From: an uncultured delta proteobacterium | GTDB lineage: Bacteria > Myxococcota_A > Polyangia > Polyangiales > Polyangiaceae | DNA: 7,559 nt | NCBI GenBank assembly: GCA_903893335.1 | Contig: CAITLX010000696.1 | Span: 1-7,559, forward strand | Direction: 5' to 3' | Part shown: positions 1 to 5,669 of the stretch, piece after piece | How the letters are laid out: each line of letters starts with the position of its first letter | Numbering within the stretch: the first letter of the stretch is position 1 | Notes under the pieces: generated by a model | The model's input: the letters and a program-made list of their open reading frames with translations, nothing else | Database searches by the model: none | What the model was told of the DNA's origin: nothing | Made by a program: the position numbers and the translations under genes

Positions 1-1
1 C

Positions 2-106
2 CACCGCGCGTTCCTCGAGAAGTTCGGCGACCGCACGCCCCGCGCGCTCTGGAGCGAACACGAGGCCCTCGTCGGCCGCGTCCGCAAGACCACCGGTCAG
101 AGCTGA
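2..106 (+). CDS. C-terminal end of an unidentified protein (5' partial)
   Basis: An open frame enters from the left edge and runs 34 codons to a TGA at 104-106. The visible residues begin HRAFLEKFGDRTPRALW and end KTTGQS. Nearly every codon ends in G or C (exceptions are one GAA and one GGT), which matches the coding pattern of the confident genes here. It is hydrophilic and mixed-charge, with no membrane segment or known motif, so it looks like the soluble C-terminus of a protein whose body lies upstream. Its last 10 bp overlap the end of the convergent minus-strand gene at 97. No family can be named from this fragment. It could be a chance open frame, but codon choice and the absence of any competing gene favour a real one. 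Confidence 0.6.
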   Translation, partial: HRAFLEKFGDRTPRALWSEHEALVGRVRKTTGQS

Positions 107-810
107 AGCGTCAGCGACACGACCGCGGTGAGCGAGCTCGCGAGCTCGGGCATCGCGGCCGCGCGCACGAGCTTGCCCGCGGCGTCGACCGCCTGGATGG
201 GCTCGTGCAGCGCGCCCCCCTGCGACGTGAGCGGCGCCCACGCGACGTCGACGCCGACGCCGAGGCGGCGCGCGAGGATCTCGAACTCGCCGCCGAGCCC
301 GAGCGGCAGCTCGACGAACACGCCTTCGCGCCCGTCGAGCCGGTAGCCCGGCGGCGCGTCGGGCGAGCACGAGGCCACGGGGCAGAGCTGCGCGGCGCTC
401 GCCTGGAGCTTGCCCCAGCCCGCGCCGACGCTCGCCCAGAGGTGCAGGCGCGGCTTCGGGCTCCAGGTGGGCTGGAGCCGCGCGCCGATGACGTACGTGC
501 CGATGCTGCCGAGGTCGGTGTCGGCGCCGGGCACGAAGGCGCCGCGCGGCGCGGAGACGCCCTGCCTCGCCTGCAAGAAGTAGAGCGAGACGCGCATCCA
601 CGGCGCGGCGAGCAGCTGCGCGTGCGCGCCGGTCGCGAAGCCGGGGCTGTAGGAGATGCCCGCGTCGTTGGAGACGGCGGGGCGCGCGACGATGCCGACG
701 TCGGGGGCGAGGACGACGTGACGACGCACCTCGCCCGTCTCGGCGCGCGCGCGGCCGGCCAGGGCGAACGCAGCCAGCGCGAGCGCGACGGCGCGGCGCC
801 GCGCGCTCAC
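97..810 (-). CDS. secreted small outer-membrane beta-barrel-like protein (second of a tandem pair)
   Basis: Predicted 237-aa protein starting at GTG 810. The start is chosen because it immediately gives a signal peptide: basic residues 3-6 (ARRRA), a hydrophobic core at about 7-18, and an Ala-Arg-Ala cleavage site near residue 23. The frame stays open far upstream, but that part is an Arg/Pro-rich shadow of the neighbouring gene. The mature part has alternating hydrophobic/polar stretches and Gly/aromatic-rich turns (for example YVIGARLQP, LHLWASVGAGWG, FVELPLGLGGEFEIL) and ends in a strand-like AVVSLTLQL, as expected of a small outer-membrane barrel. It aligns by eye with the gene just upstream: shared GAH-x-x-L, an LG near residue 100, P..H.WA.VG.G, F[VL]E.P[LI]GLG and a GG near the C-terminus. 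It carries an extra loop with Cys143 and Cys148. The canonical terminal Phe of a BAM signal is Leu here. Family name and ligand are unknown; a periplasmic beta-rich protein is the alternative. Confidence 0.8.
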   Translation of the reverse strand: MSARRRAVALALAAFALAGRARAETGEVRRHVVLAPDVGIVARPAVSNDAGISYSPGFATGAHAQLLAAPWMRVSLYFLQARQGVSAPRGAFVPGADTDLGSIGTYVIGARLQPTWSPKPRLHLWASVGAGWGKLQASAAQLCPVASCSPDAPPGYRLDGREGVFVELPLGLGGEFEILARRLGVGVDVAWAPLTSQGGALHEPIQAVDAAGKLVRAAAMPELASSLTAVVSLTLQL

Positions 811-1430
811 AGCGACAACGACAGGCCCACGAGCATCGACACGGCCGATGTCGGGGTCGTGAGGGTGGGCGCGTCGTCGTAGGCCGAGCCGCCGAAGCTC
901 GACGCGTGTCGGTACGCGACCTCGGCGGACAGGCGCAGGATGGCGAGCGTGTCGTAGGCGACGCCGAGGCCGATGGGCGTCTCGAGGAAGTGCCCGAGGC
1001 GCGGATCGACCGTGTTCGAGCGCGACGCCGCGCCCGTGGTGACGCCCGTCAGCTCGCCCTGGTACGAGGCGCGGCCGTAGCCCACGCCCGCCCAGGCGTA
1101 GGGGTGCACCGAGGTGCCCGGGATGGGCAGCACGAGGCGCGCGCGCCCGCCGAGCGTGTCGAACGTGACGTCGGGCGCGGTGGCCTCGGCGCGCGAGAGC
1201 GCGTGCTGGTCGTGCAGGTAGTAGGCGCCGACTTGCAGCAGCGGGAGCAGCGCGAGCTCGAGGTGCGCGCCGAAGGCCGCGCCGGCGCGCAGCGCGTCGG
1301 GGGCCTCGGCCGAGCGCGTGACGGCGCCGGCCTCGACGCCGACATCGACGAGCGCGTGGGCGTTGCGGGGGGCGGCGACGAGCGCGAGCGTCGCGGCGGC
1401 GGCGGCGTACAAGTGGGGGCGGTGGAGCAC
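807..1430 (-). CDS. secreted small outer-membrane beta-barrel-like protein (first of a tandem pair)
   Basis: Predicted 207-aa protein starting at GTG 1430. This is the first possible start, because an in-frame TAG lies four codons upstream. Residues 1-26 form a signal peptide with a poly-Ala/Leu core and an Ala-His-Ala cleavage site. The mature protein has short amphipathic strands separated by Gly/Asp/Ser turns (LLQVGAYYL, GGRARLVLP, YAWAGVGYGRASY, FLETPIGLGVAYD, LRLSAEVAYRHASS) and a terminal strand VSMLVGLSLSL. This suggests an eight-strand-type outer-membrane barrel. That fold is inferred from pattern, not from a named family motif. Its TGA overlaps the GTG of the next gene (GTGA, 807-810), so the two are probably translationally coupled and made together. 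The upstream region is shared with the divergent lipoprotein gene. No good Shine-Dalgarno is visible before the GTG. Confidence 0.8.
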   Translation of the reverse strand: MLHRPHLYAAAAATLALVAAPRNAHALVDVGVEAGAVTRSAEAPDALRAGAAFGAHLELALLPLLQVGAYYLHDQHALSRAEATAPDVTFDTLGGRARLVLPIPGTSVHPYAWAGVGYGRASYQGELTGVTTGAASRSNTVDPRLGHFLETPIGLGVAYDTLAILRLSAEVAYRHASSFGGSAYDDAPTLTTPTSAVSMLVGLSLSL

Positions 1431-1496
1431 GCGCGGAGCCTAGAACGGCCATGGCGCGCGTGGCAAACGCGATGCGCCCGTGCGAGGATTCGCGAC
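1431..1496. promoter_or_regulatory. divergent intergenic region between barrel pair and lipoprotein gene
   Basis: These 66 bp separate the GTG of the minus-strand barrel operon from the ATG of the plus-strand lipoprotein gene. If both units are transcribed from here, the promoters must be packed back to back or overlap. No convincing -35/-10 pair can be read in the GC-rich sequence. A GG-N10-GC arrangement (TGGCA at 1461, TGC ending at 1475) resembles a sigma-54 site but is badly placed for the gene. That promoters lie here is inferred from gene orientation only. Confidence 0.4.
1484..1488 (+). promoter_or_regulatory. ribosome binding site of the DUF4920-like lipoprotein gene
   Basis: GAGGA lies 8 nt before the ATG at 1497. 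It supports that ATG over the long open frame extending upstream to 906, which is antisense shadow of the barrel genes. Confidence 0.65.
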
Positions 1497-1976
1497 ATGA
1501 AGACGCTCGTCGGTGCATGCTCCGCGCTCGCGCTGGTCGCCGGCTGTCAGGCCGGGGCGCCGGGTGCGTCCACGCAGGCGGCCTTGGCCCCCGCGCCCAG
1601 CGCCTCGGCCGCCGCCGCGCGCGCGGCCACCCGGTTCGGCGCGCCGATGGGCGCGTCGCCGATCGTGCCGCTCGCCGAGGTCGCGCACGCCACCGCGAAG
1701 TACGCGCAGACCGTCGTGCGAACCGAGGGCACCGTCACCGCCGTGTGCCAGCAGGCCGGCTGCTGGATGGAGATCGCCGACAAGGAGAGCGACGCCCACG
1801 TCCGCATGTCGGGCCACAAGTTCCTCGTCCCGAAATCGTCCGCGGGGCGGCACGCCGTCGTCGAGGGGCGCGTGCTCGCGAAGCCCGACGAGGGGGAGTG
1901 CGAGGGGGAGGCCGTCGCGGCGACCGGCAAGCCCGTGCGCGTCGAGATCGACGCGACGGGCGTCGAGCTCTTGTAG
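1497..1976 (+). CDS. DUF4920-like lipoprotein
   Basis: Predicted 159-aa protein from ATG 1497, supported by a GAGGA site and an immediate lipoprotein signal (MKTLVGACSALALVAGC). The lipobox V-A-G-C places the lipidated residue at Cys17. Residues 18-48 are an Ala/Pro/Ser-rich linker. From about residue 52 to the end there is a compact beta-rich domain with the signature GTVTAVCQQAGCWMEIAD (residues 78-95), then HVRMSGHKFLVP and VVEGRVLAKPDE. The C-x4-C-W-M pattern (Cys84, Cys89) followed by a hydrophobic GRV strand is, from memory, characteristic of the DUF4920 family, whose function is not established. A third domain Cys is at 135. The likely location is the inner leaflet of the outer membrane or the periplasmic face of the inner membrane; residues +2 and +3 are Gln and Ala, with no Asp retention signal. 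It is divergent from the barrel pair and ends 8 bp from the convergent histidine kinase gene. A role in metal or redox handling is speculation from the Cys motif. Confidence 0.85.
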   Translation: MKTLVGACSALALVAGCQAGAPGASTQAALAPAPSASAAAARAATRFGAPMGASPIVPLAEVAHATAKYAQTVVRTEGTVTAVCQQAGCWMEIADKESDAHVRMSGHKFLVPKSSAGRHAVVEGRVLAKPDEGECEGEAVAATGKPVRVEIDATGVELL

Positions 1977-1984
1977 AGCGCGCG

Positions 1985-3211
1985 TCAGCCCGTCCGCGCC
2001 GGGCGGCCGCGCTCGGCGAGCTCGACCATCGCGCGCCGCACCTCGGCGATGCCGAAGGGCTTCGCGAGCACGAGGAGGTGCTCCTCGTCGGCGAGGCGCT
2101 GCAGGTGGTGGTCGTGGTGCGCGCCCGAGCAGAGGACGATGCGCCCCGCGAGATCGGGGCGCGCGCCGCACACGATGCGGTACAGCTCCTCGCCCCCGAT
2201 GCCGGGCATCACGAAGTCGGTGATGACGAGGTCGAACGTCGCCTCGGACGCCGTCAGCAGCGAGATGGCCGCGGACGCGTCGGCGGTGGTCACGTCCATC
2301 TCGCGGCCGAGCACGCGCCCGAGCGCACGCAGGAGCGCCGGCTCGTCGTCGACGAGCAGCACGCGCGGCCGCGCGGGAGGGGTCGAGCTCATGCGGGGGG
2401 GCGCGGGCGTGCGCGCCGCGCGAGCGCTCGGCAGGCGCAGCCGCACGGTCGTCCCGGCGCCCACCACCGACTCGATCTCGATCGTGCCGCCGTGCGCGCG
2501 CGCGACGTCCGCGGCCATCGGCAAGCCGAGGCCCGTGGCCTCGCCCGCTGGCTTGGTCGAGAAGCCCGGCTCGAACACGCGCGCGAGCAGCTCGGCGGGG
2601 ATGCCGCACCCGTCGTCGTGCACCTCGACCTCGACGCCGCCCCCCTGCTCGACCGCGCGCACGGTGATGCGACCGCGACCGTCGGTGGCCAGCGCGTGCG
2701 TCGCGTTGAGCATGAGGTTGAGCAGCGCCTGCGCGAGCTGCCCCGACCAGCCGCTCACGAGCAGCTCCGAGTCGGGCAGCTGAAGCGAGAGGCGGCCCCG
2801 GAGCCGAATCGTCGGGCGCGCCATGCGCGCGACCGCCTCGATCGTCTCGCGCAGATCGAACACCGACGGCGACCCCGGGTCCGCCTTGGGCGAGAAGCTG
2901 CCGAGCTGACGCACGACGTCGCGCACGCGGCGCGCGCCGTCGAGGGCGTCGGCGAGGATCGAGCGGGCCTCCGCGGAGCCGTCGAGGTGCTGGTCGAGCA
3001 CCTCGAGGCTGGCGAGCAAGCAGGCCAGCGGGTTGTTCACCTCGTGCGCGAGGCCGGTGGCGAGCATGCCGACCGCGGCCACGCGCTCGGCGCGCACCAG
3101 CTCACCGTCGAGGCGCCCGCGACGCTCGCGCTCCTCCTCGAGGGCGGCGACCTTCTGCTCGAGCTCGGCGTGGAGACCGGCCGCCTCTACGGGTGGTTTG
3201 CTCCGTTCCAT
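1985..3211 (-). CDS. cytosolic hybrid histidine kinase with C-terminal receiver domain
   Basis: Predicted 408-aa protein from ATG 3211, preceded by a GGAAAGAG-type ribosome site. Residues 8-45 are a charged coiled coil. The dimerisation/phosphoacceptor helix carries GLAHEVNNPLACL with phosphorylatable His56, the NtrB-like HExNNPL type. The ATPase domain shows the N box (LNLMLNATHAL, Asn169), G1 box (DDGCGIP from Asp199), F box (FEPGFSTK, 213-220) and G2 box (TGLGL, 226-230). A Pro/Arg/Ala linker (262-282) leads to a receiver domain with acidic pair Asp288/Asp289, phosphoacceptor Asp332 (VITDFVMPG), Ser362 and Lys384 (LAKPF). All residues needed for autophosphorylation and phosphotransfer are present. 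There is no transmembrane segment, no PAS or GAF domain and no DNA-binding output, so its input must come from a partner and its output from another response regulator or phosphotransfer protein. It starts 45 bp after the Ser/Thr kinase gene ends, suggesting co-transcription. The internal Met at 274, just before the receiver, has no ribosome site, so a separate receiver product is unlikely. Confidence 0.93.
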   Translation of the reverse strand: MERSKPPVEAAGLHAELEQKVAALEEERERRGRLDGELVRAERVAAVGMLATGLAHEVNNPLACLLASLEVLDQHLDGSAEARSILADALDGARRVRDVVRQLGSFSPKADPGSPSVFDLRETIEAVARMARPTIRLRGRLSLQLPDSELLVSGWSGQLAQALLNLMLNATHALATDGRGRITVRAVEQGGGVEVEVHDDGCGIPAELLARVFEPGFSTKPAGEATGLGLPMAADVARAHGGTIEIESVVGAGTTVRLRLPSARAARTPAPPRMSSTPPARPRVLLVDDEPALLRALGRVLGREMDVTTADASAAISLLTASEATFDLVITDFVMPGIGGEELYRIVCGARPDLAGRIVLCSGAHHDHHLQRLADEEHLLVLAKPFGIAEVRRAMVELAERGRPARTG

Positions 3212-3214
3212 GGG

Positions 3215-3223
3215 ACTCTTTCC
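3215..3223 (-). promoter_or_regulatory. ribosome binding site of the hybrid histidine kinase gene
   Basis: On the minus strand GGAAAGAGT ends 3 nt before the ATG at 3211. The purine-rich core GGAAAGAG is a moderate anti-Shine-Dalgarno match and the best candidate in the 45-bp gap. It sets the start at 3211. Confidence 0.5.
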
Positions 3224-3228
3224 AAAGA
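3217..3228. repeat. short AT-rich inverted repeat overlapping the histidine kinase ribosome site
   Basis: TCTTT-CC-AAAGA is a perfect 5-bp inverted repeat around a 2-bp centre, in an unusually AT-rich patch (about 3217-3230) of an otherwise extremely GC-rich window. A 2-nt loop is too tight for a stable RNA hairpin, so a dyad protein-binding site is the more likely reading if it is functional at all. Chance is quite possible. Confidence 0.3.
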
Positions 3229-3256
3229 TACCACCTGCGCATCGGCGCCGCGCGCG

Positions 3257-4789
3257 TCAACGGGCCAGGGCGCGCGCGACGACCCATCCGAGCGCGCCGA
3301 GCAGCCCGAGCGCGACGAGCGCGCCGGCGATCCAGGGCGCGAGGCTGCGGGTCATCGGCACGACGGCGTCGAGCTCCGCGTCGGGCGCGCGAGGGGGCAC
3401 GACCGGAGCCGCGGGCACCGCCAGCAGATCGGGCTGCGTCGTCGCGACGCCGCGCCCGGGCGCCACGCCCGGGGCAGGAGGCATGAAGCTCGGCGCCTGC
3501 GCGCCCGCCTCGGGCGTCGTGGAGCCGAGGTCGACGGCGCGCGCGGTGGTCGCCCGCAGCGGAACGGTGCCGCGGTTGGGGCGCAGGTGCGGGGCGACGG
3601 CGCCATCGACGTGGGGCGCGGCGGCGCCCATCCCAGCAGGCGGCGGCGCGTACGCCGGGAGCAGCGGCACCGTGCCCCCTGCTCCGCGCGGATGGACGGC
3701 AGGCGCGGGGGAGGTCGGCGCCGACTCGCTCGGGGTCGGGCCGCGCGCGGTGAGGTCGCTCTCGGGCGGAGAGGTGGCGCCGAGGGGGTTGACCGCCTCC
3801 TGGAGGGGCGAGGTCGAAGCGCTGGCGAGGTCGGGCACGAAGGGCAGCGGGCGGCGCTCGCCGTCGCGTCCCATCGCGTTCTTCAGCATGCCCCAAAGCT
3901 CGCCCACGTCGCGCGGGCGCATGGTGGGGTCGAGGCTGAGCGCGCGCGCGAACACGGCCTCGACCGCGTCGCCCACGAGCAGCCCGAGCGCGCGAGGCGT
4001 GGGGCGGCGGTGCGGGTCGAGCGCGCGCATGCCCATCTCGACGGGCGAATCGCCCGGCACCGGCGGCCGGTCGGTGGCGAGCTCGAGCACCACGAGCGCG
4101 AACGCGAACACGTCGGTGTGCGGCGCGATGGGGCCGAGGGTGTCGTCGATCTGCTCGGGCGCGCCGTAGCCGGGGGTGAAGGTGCGCACGCCGCCGACCG
4201 TCGCGCCGCGGGTGCGCGCGAGCACGTGGTCGCTCACGATCTTCGCGACGCCGAAGTCGAGCAGCTTCAGGCGCGTCGCGCCCCCGGCGCTCGCGACGAA
4301 GAGGTTCGACGGGTTCAGATCGCGGTGGACGATGCCCTGCGCGTGCGCGAACGCGATGGCCTCGGCGACCGGGTCGAGCAGCCGCACGACGTCGGCCAGC
4401 GGTCGCCCGCGCTCGCCGCGCTCGCGCCGGGCGCGAAGCTCCTCGGCGAGGGTGTGCCCCTCGAGCCACTCGAGCACCATGTAGGGCACGCGCGCTCCCG
4501 TCGCGGGCGCGGTGAACGCCCCGGCGGCGATGGCGCGCGCGACGTGCAGGCTCCCCGACGAGAGTCGGTAGTGGATGCGGCTCTCGTCGTGGAAGCGCAG
4601 CTCGAACGAGGTCGCGATCGCCGGGTCGAGCCCCGGCTGCAGCTTGAGGCACTTGACCGCGACCGGCTCGTCGAGCCCGACGTGGTGCGCGTGGTAGACG
4701 ACGCTGAAGCCCCCCTCGCCCACGACGCGATCGACGCGGAACTGCCCATCGAGCACCTGGCCGACGAGCCCGAACGGGTCACGCGTCAC
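3257..4789 (-). CDS. tail-anchored eukaryote-like Ser/Thr protein kinase
   Basis: Predicted 510-aa protein from GTG 4789, the first start after an in-frame TAG four codons upstream; no clear ribosome site is seen. The kinase domain (about 17-305) has the glycine loop VGEGGFSVVY (24-33), ATP-anchoring Lys46 (VAVKCL), a probable helix-C Glu69, catalytic loop HRDLNPSN (155-162, Asp157), metal-binding DFG (178-180), APE (210-212), Asp226 and the subdomain XI Arg291. The catalytic-loop Lys of the usual HRDLKPxN is Asn159 here. Residues about 306-481 are a Pro/Ala/Thr/Ser-rich, probably disordered linker containing two GTVPL motifs (372-376, 407-411). One hydrophobic helix (about 484-506) follows and only a few residues remain, so the protein is anchored by its tail with no extracellular sensor such as PASTA repeats. 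It should phosphorylate Ser/Thr of cytosolic or membrane partners. The histidine kinase gene 45 bp downstream is an obvious candidate partner; this is inference. Confidence 0.93.
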   Translation of the reverse strand: MTRDPFGLVGQVLDGQFRVDRVVGEGGFSVVYHAHHVGLDEPVAVKCLKLQPGLDPAIATSFELRFHDESRIHYRLSSGSLHVARAIAAGAFTAPATGARVPYMVLEWLEGHTLAEELRARRERGERGRPLADVVRLLDPVAEAIAFAHAQGIVHRDLNPSNLFVASAGGATRLKLLDFGVAKIVSDHVLARTRGATVGGVRTFTPGYGAPEQIDDTLGPIAPHTDVFAFALVVLELATDRPPVPGDSPVEMGMRALDPHRRPTPRALGLLVGDAVEAVFARALSLDPTMRPRDVGELWGMLKNAMGRDGERRPLPFVPDLASASTSPLQEAVNPLGATSPPESDLTARGPTPSESAPTSPAPAVHPRGAGGTVPLLPAYAPPPAGMGAAAPHVDGAVAPHLRPNRGTVPLRATTARAVDLGSTTPEAGAQAPSFMPPAPGVAPGRGVATTQPDLLAVPAAPVVPPRAPDAELDAVVPMTRSLAPWIAGALVALGLLGALGWVVARALAR

Positions 4790-4845
4790 CGGCCGAGTCT
4801 ACACCATCCGAGCCCGAGCCCGCCCGAACCGGCCCGGCGCGCCCC

Positions 4846-5634
4846 TCAGCGCCCCTGAAATACCGGGCGGCGCTTCTCGGCGAAGGCGCGCAGCGCCTCG
4901 ACCCTGTCCTCGCTGCGCAGGCACGCGTCGTAGAAGACCTTCTCGAGCTCGAGCCCCTGCGCGAGCGGCACGTCGTACGACGCCTCGATGGCGGCGAGCG
5001 CGGCAGCCTGCGCGATCGGCGCGCCGTCGGCGATGGGAGCGAGCCACGCGAGCGTGTCGTCGAGCACGCTCGTGCCCGCGGGCGAGACGCGGTTGACGAG
5101 CCCCCAGCGCAGAGCCTCGTCGGCGTCGAGGCGCCGACCGAGCAGGATGAGCTCCTTGGCGCGGGCCTCGCCGACGATGCGCGCGATGCGCTGCGTGCCC
5201 CCCGCGCCCGGGATGATGCCGAGCGTCGTCTCGGGCAGCCCGAGGACGGCGCCGGGCGCGGCGACGCGCAGATCGCAGACGAGCGCGAGCTCGAGGCCGC
5301 CGCCGAGCGCCACGCCGTTGATGGCCGCGACCACCGGCTTCTTGCTCCGGTCGAGCGAGGCGAGCTCCGAGCGGTAGAGATCGACCTGCACGCGCACGTC
5401 GTTCTCGGTCATGCCCTGGCGCTCCTTGAGGTCGGCGCCCGCGCAGAACGCCTTGTCGCCCGCGCCGGTGAGCACGATGGCGCGCACGGAAGCGTCGTCG
5501 GCGAGCTCGCGGCCGAGCCGCCCGAGCGCGAGCAGCGTGGCGCGCGAGAGCGCGTTCATGCGCGCCTCGCGGTCGAGGGTGAGCACGGCCACGCGCCCGT
5601 GGCGCGTGAGCGAGACGGGGGCGTCGTCGGACAT
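4846..5634 (-). CDS. enoyl-CoA hydratase/isomerase family protein, AUH/LiuC-like
   Basis: Predicted 262-aa crotonase-fold enzyme from ATG 5634; a GAGG lies very close upstream. The start gives the typical N-terminus (RHGRVAVLTLDR). The frame stays open further upstream only as shadow of the peptidase gene. Family landmarks are present: FCAGADLKE (63-71) and ALGGGLELAL (109-118), which together form the CoA and oxyanion-hole region, Glu115, and GLPETTLGIIPGAGGTQR (132-149) with Glu135. Both acid/base glutamates of hydratases (equivalent to Glu144 and Glu164 of rat enoyl-CoA hydratase) are therefore kept. The full length is normal for the family. The pattern CAGADLKER..M, LELALVCDLRVA, KELILLGRRLDADEA and the C-terminal R.EAL.AF.EKR.P.F.G resembles human AUH and bacterial LiuC (3-methylglutaconyl-CoA hydratase, leucine/isovalerate pathway). 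Substrate is inferred from remembered similarity; a general short-chain enoyl-CoA hydratase is the alternative. It sits 35 bp after the M1 peptidase gene. Confidence 0.93.
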   Translation of the reverse strand: MSDDAPVSLTRHGRVAVLTLDREARMNALSRATLLALGRLGRELADDASVRAIVLTGAGDKAFCAGADLKERQGMTENDVRVQVDLYRSELASLDRSKKPVVAAINGVALGGGLELALVCDLRVAAPGAVLGLPETTLGIIPGAGGTQRIARIVGEARAKELILLGRRLDADEALRWGLVNRVSPAGTSVLDDTLAWLAPIADGAPIAQAAALAAIEASYDVPLAQGLELEKVFYDACLRSEDRVEALRAFAEKRRPVFQGR

Positions 5635-5669
5635 GGCCTCGGCTCTACCACGCCCGAAAGCGCGCGCGT

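Noticed and set aside
1394..1407. GCG/GGC trinucleotide run
   Set aside because: It encodes the poly-Ala core of the first barrel protein's signal peptide; ordinary coding for this composition.
1461..1475. Possible sigma-54 promoter (TGGCA, GG-N10-GC spacing, TGC) before the lipoprotein gene
   Set aside because: Spacing fits, but the expected transcription start (about 1487) would fall inside the GAGGA ribosome site and remove most of it. The match is also incomplete. Probably chance.
1977..1984. 8-bp convergent gap between the lipoprotein and histidine kinase genes as a regulatory site
   Set aside because: Too short to hold a terminator or other element; it only shows tight convergent packing, as does the 10-bp overlap at 97-106.
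2390..2392. Internal ATG (Met274) that could start a stand-alone receiver protein
   Set aside because: The minus-strand sequence before it is a C-rich run with no Shine-Dalgarno match, and the linker composition is typical of a fused hybrid kinase.
4799..4807. Two-codon mini-ORF (ATG-GTG-TAG, minus strand) in frame and 9 nt before the Ser/Thr kinase GTG
   Set aside because: No ribosome site precedes it and such short start-stop pairs occur easily by chance. It mainly serves to show that the kinase cannot start further upstream in this frame.
4809..4845. Possible terminator in the GC-rich repeats between the hydratase and the Ser/Thr kinase genes
   Set aside because: Short GAGCCC direct repeats and a CCGGGCCGG palindrome are present, but there is no clean stem-loop followed by a T run on the minus strand.
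1451..4858. A 1135-codon plus-strand open frame antisense to the histidine and Ser/Thr kinase genes
   Set aside because: Its translation is Arg/Ala/His-rich with no domain or signal pattern, and it lies over two genes with complete catalytic motifs. In such GC-rich DNA, long stop-free antisense frames arise from G/C third positions.
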